In this document: in pieces, positions 62,951 through 64,000 of the stretch
Layout of the letters: each line of letters starts with the position of its first letter
Position numbering within the stretch: position 1 is the first letter of the stretch
Assembly (NCBI RefSeq): GCF_910592395.1
Contig: NC_088317.1
Span: 16,848,039 to 16,912,038 of the forward strand
Length of the DNA: 64,000 nucleotides
From: Lineus longissimus
Taxonomy: Eukaryota; Nemertea; Pilidiophora; Heteronemertea; Lineidae
Direction: 5' to 3'
The notes under the pieces: generated by a model
Told to the model about the DNA's origin: nothing
What the model saw: the letters and a program-made list of their open reading frames with translations, nothing else
Database searches by the model: none
Position numbers and translations under genes: made by a program

Positions 62951-64000
62951 ATCTCATGATTCATCATAAGCAAGGGACTTAAATTTGGATATCCGTCTTT
63001 TCGGAAATATTCCGTCCAATGATAAACTTTAAATTTTATTTTTGAAAAAGTGATGTTTGAACTGTGGAAAATAGATTAAAAAGACAACTCCAGAATATCA
63101 GGTTATGTTATTTTACCCCCAGCTTTTTGGACCATTATGATGGAAAATGTAGTTTGATTTGTGAACATCCTACGTGTCAGCTTTGCTGTGGATTATGGGA
63201 AGTCATCATTAGGCCTACACATGCAACTCTTGGTATTTCAGATCTTTTGCCAACTATTGGAATTGGATTTCAGAAATATAGCTCTACCGGGGAGAAAGAC
63301 TGTGAGTGTTGTTGTTTACAAATCTGCCCTTGTTGGGTAATTAGCTGTGATAAATCTGTCGTGCACTAAACATTGAGATTATTAAAACACCTCATTTCAC
63401 ATTTTCTATGATTTAGAGTCAATGAAAACTTAAAATCCTTACCGCTGGGCCAAATTCTTATCACTGGGCCAATCAGAGTTTTCTGACCAATGTTGGAAGT
63501 GTCCACTCGTGGCACCCTACAGTGATTTGTCGAAAGCTGTTGATTTATTTTATGTAAAATACTTTATTTTCTCAATCGTGAGTATAAATTCGTGTGGACA
63601 CTTCTCAATGTCATCGGTATTTGTTGTGTTGGCGATCTATTTTGTCCTTGAGAGAAGGACTGGTCATTGTCATGATAGTATAATGTGTCCGAGAATGGAA
63701 GAAACCAACTCTAATATTGTCTTTGGTAAACATGAGGTTCATTGCAATATCAAAACACAAATCTTTGGAGATGGAGTTACGTCACTTTGAGACAGAACTA
63801 GGCCTCTTCTGAGACGGCACTATGGATACGGAGTTATGTCTCTTTGGAGACGTACTTACACCTCGTTGGAGACCTACTTATGCCTCTTTGGAGACTAGAG
63901 TTACCCCTCTTAGGGATTATTGCAATGACATGCCTTGAACTCTTCACAATGTCAAGACAATGTGTATATACAAGTACGTTTACAATGTATGTTAGCTTGT
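62951..64000. other. EFHC2 3' UTR and downstream DNA
   Basis: No AATAAA is seen soon after the stop. ATTAAA at about 63380 is a possible poly(A) signal. The open frames here are short and without domain character. A degenerate minisatellite lies at 63780-63915. Confidence 0.55.
63780..63915. repeat. Degenerate 22-26 bp minisatellite
   Basis: Five to six imperfect copies of a unit of the form CTCTTTGGAGACGTACTTA, with ACTTATGCCTC and GTTATGTCTC variants. Confidence 0.7.

Overview
This is a eukaryotic nuclear window from an animal, most likely a marine invertebrate deuterostome or lophotrochozoan. The genes have many short exons with GT/AG borders and short introns. The repeats are animal-type: tRNA-derived SINE-like elements, fold-back MITE-like elements and minisatellites. 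The gene set includes PANK4, MCM7, a DCN1-like gene, EFHC2, a Ly6-type gene, a death-domain gene and an LRP-like receptor. The motif TAGGCCTA recurs in non-coding DNA. I cannot name the species. I built exon models by joining open frames at splice sites and checking phase. Five models close without a phase error: PANK4 779 aa, MCM7 723 aa, DCN1-like 262 aa, EFHC2 745 aa and the death-domain protein 1046 aa.

Layout. 1-5.8 kb: no gene seen; a diverged duplication, an inverted-repeat element with a tRNA-like core, and a SINE. 5.8-15.3 kb (+): 16 exons of a membrane receptor with two YWTD propellers, an EGF module, a sushi module, an ephrin-receptor-like Cys module, one transmembrane helix and a short tail; its first exon was not found. 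15.3-18.9 kb: intergenic, with three fold-back elements. 18.9-26.3 kb (+): a 14-exon protein with a coiled coil, ZU5-like and UPA-like regions and two death domains. 27.8-29.0 kb (-): the 3' part of a GPI-anchored Ly6/three-finger protein. 29-32.9 kb: repeats. 32.9-40.0 kb (-): PANK4, with a 44-bp satellite in intron 13. 41-43.6 kb (+): an unrecognised conserved-looking gene. 44.5-50.0 kb (-): MCM7. 50.3-54.0 kb (+): DCUN1D1/2, divergent from MCM7 over a 361-bp shared promoter. 58.4-62.95 kb (+): EFHC2.

The genes do not form one pathway. PANK4 (CoA metabolism), MCM7 (replication helicase), the DCN1-like gene (cullin neddylation) and EFHC2 (axonemal microtubule inner protein) are conserved housekeeping or ciliary genes in head-to-head and tail-to-tail order. 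Their promoters carry fitting motifs: an E2F-type site beside MCM7, a CRE beside PANK4 and an X-box-like site before EFHC2. The less conserved half (LRP-like receptor, tandem death-domain protein, Ly6 protein) holds the most unusual gene: a PIDD/ankyrin/UNC5-like signalling module fused to a long Arg/Glu coiled coil and ending in two death domains.
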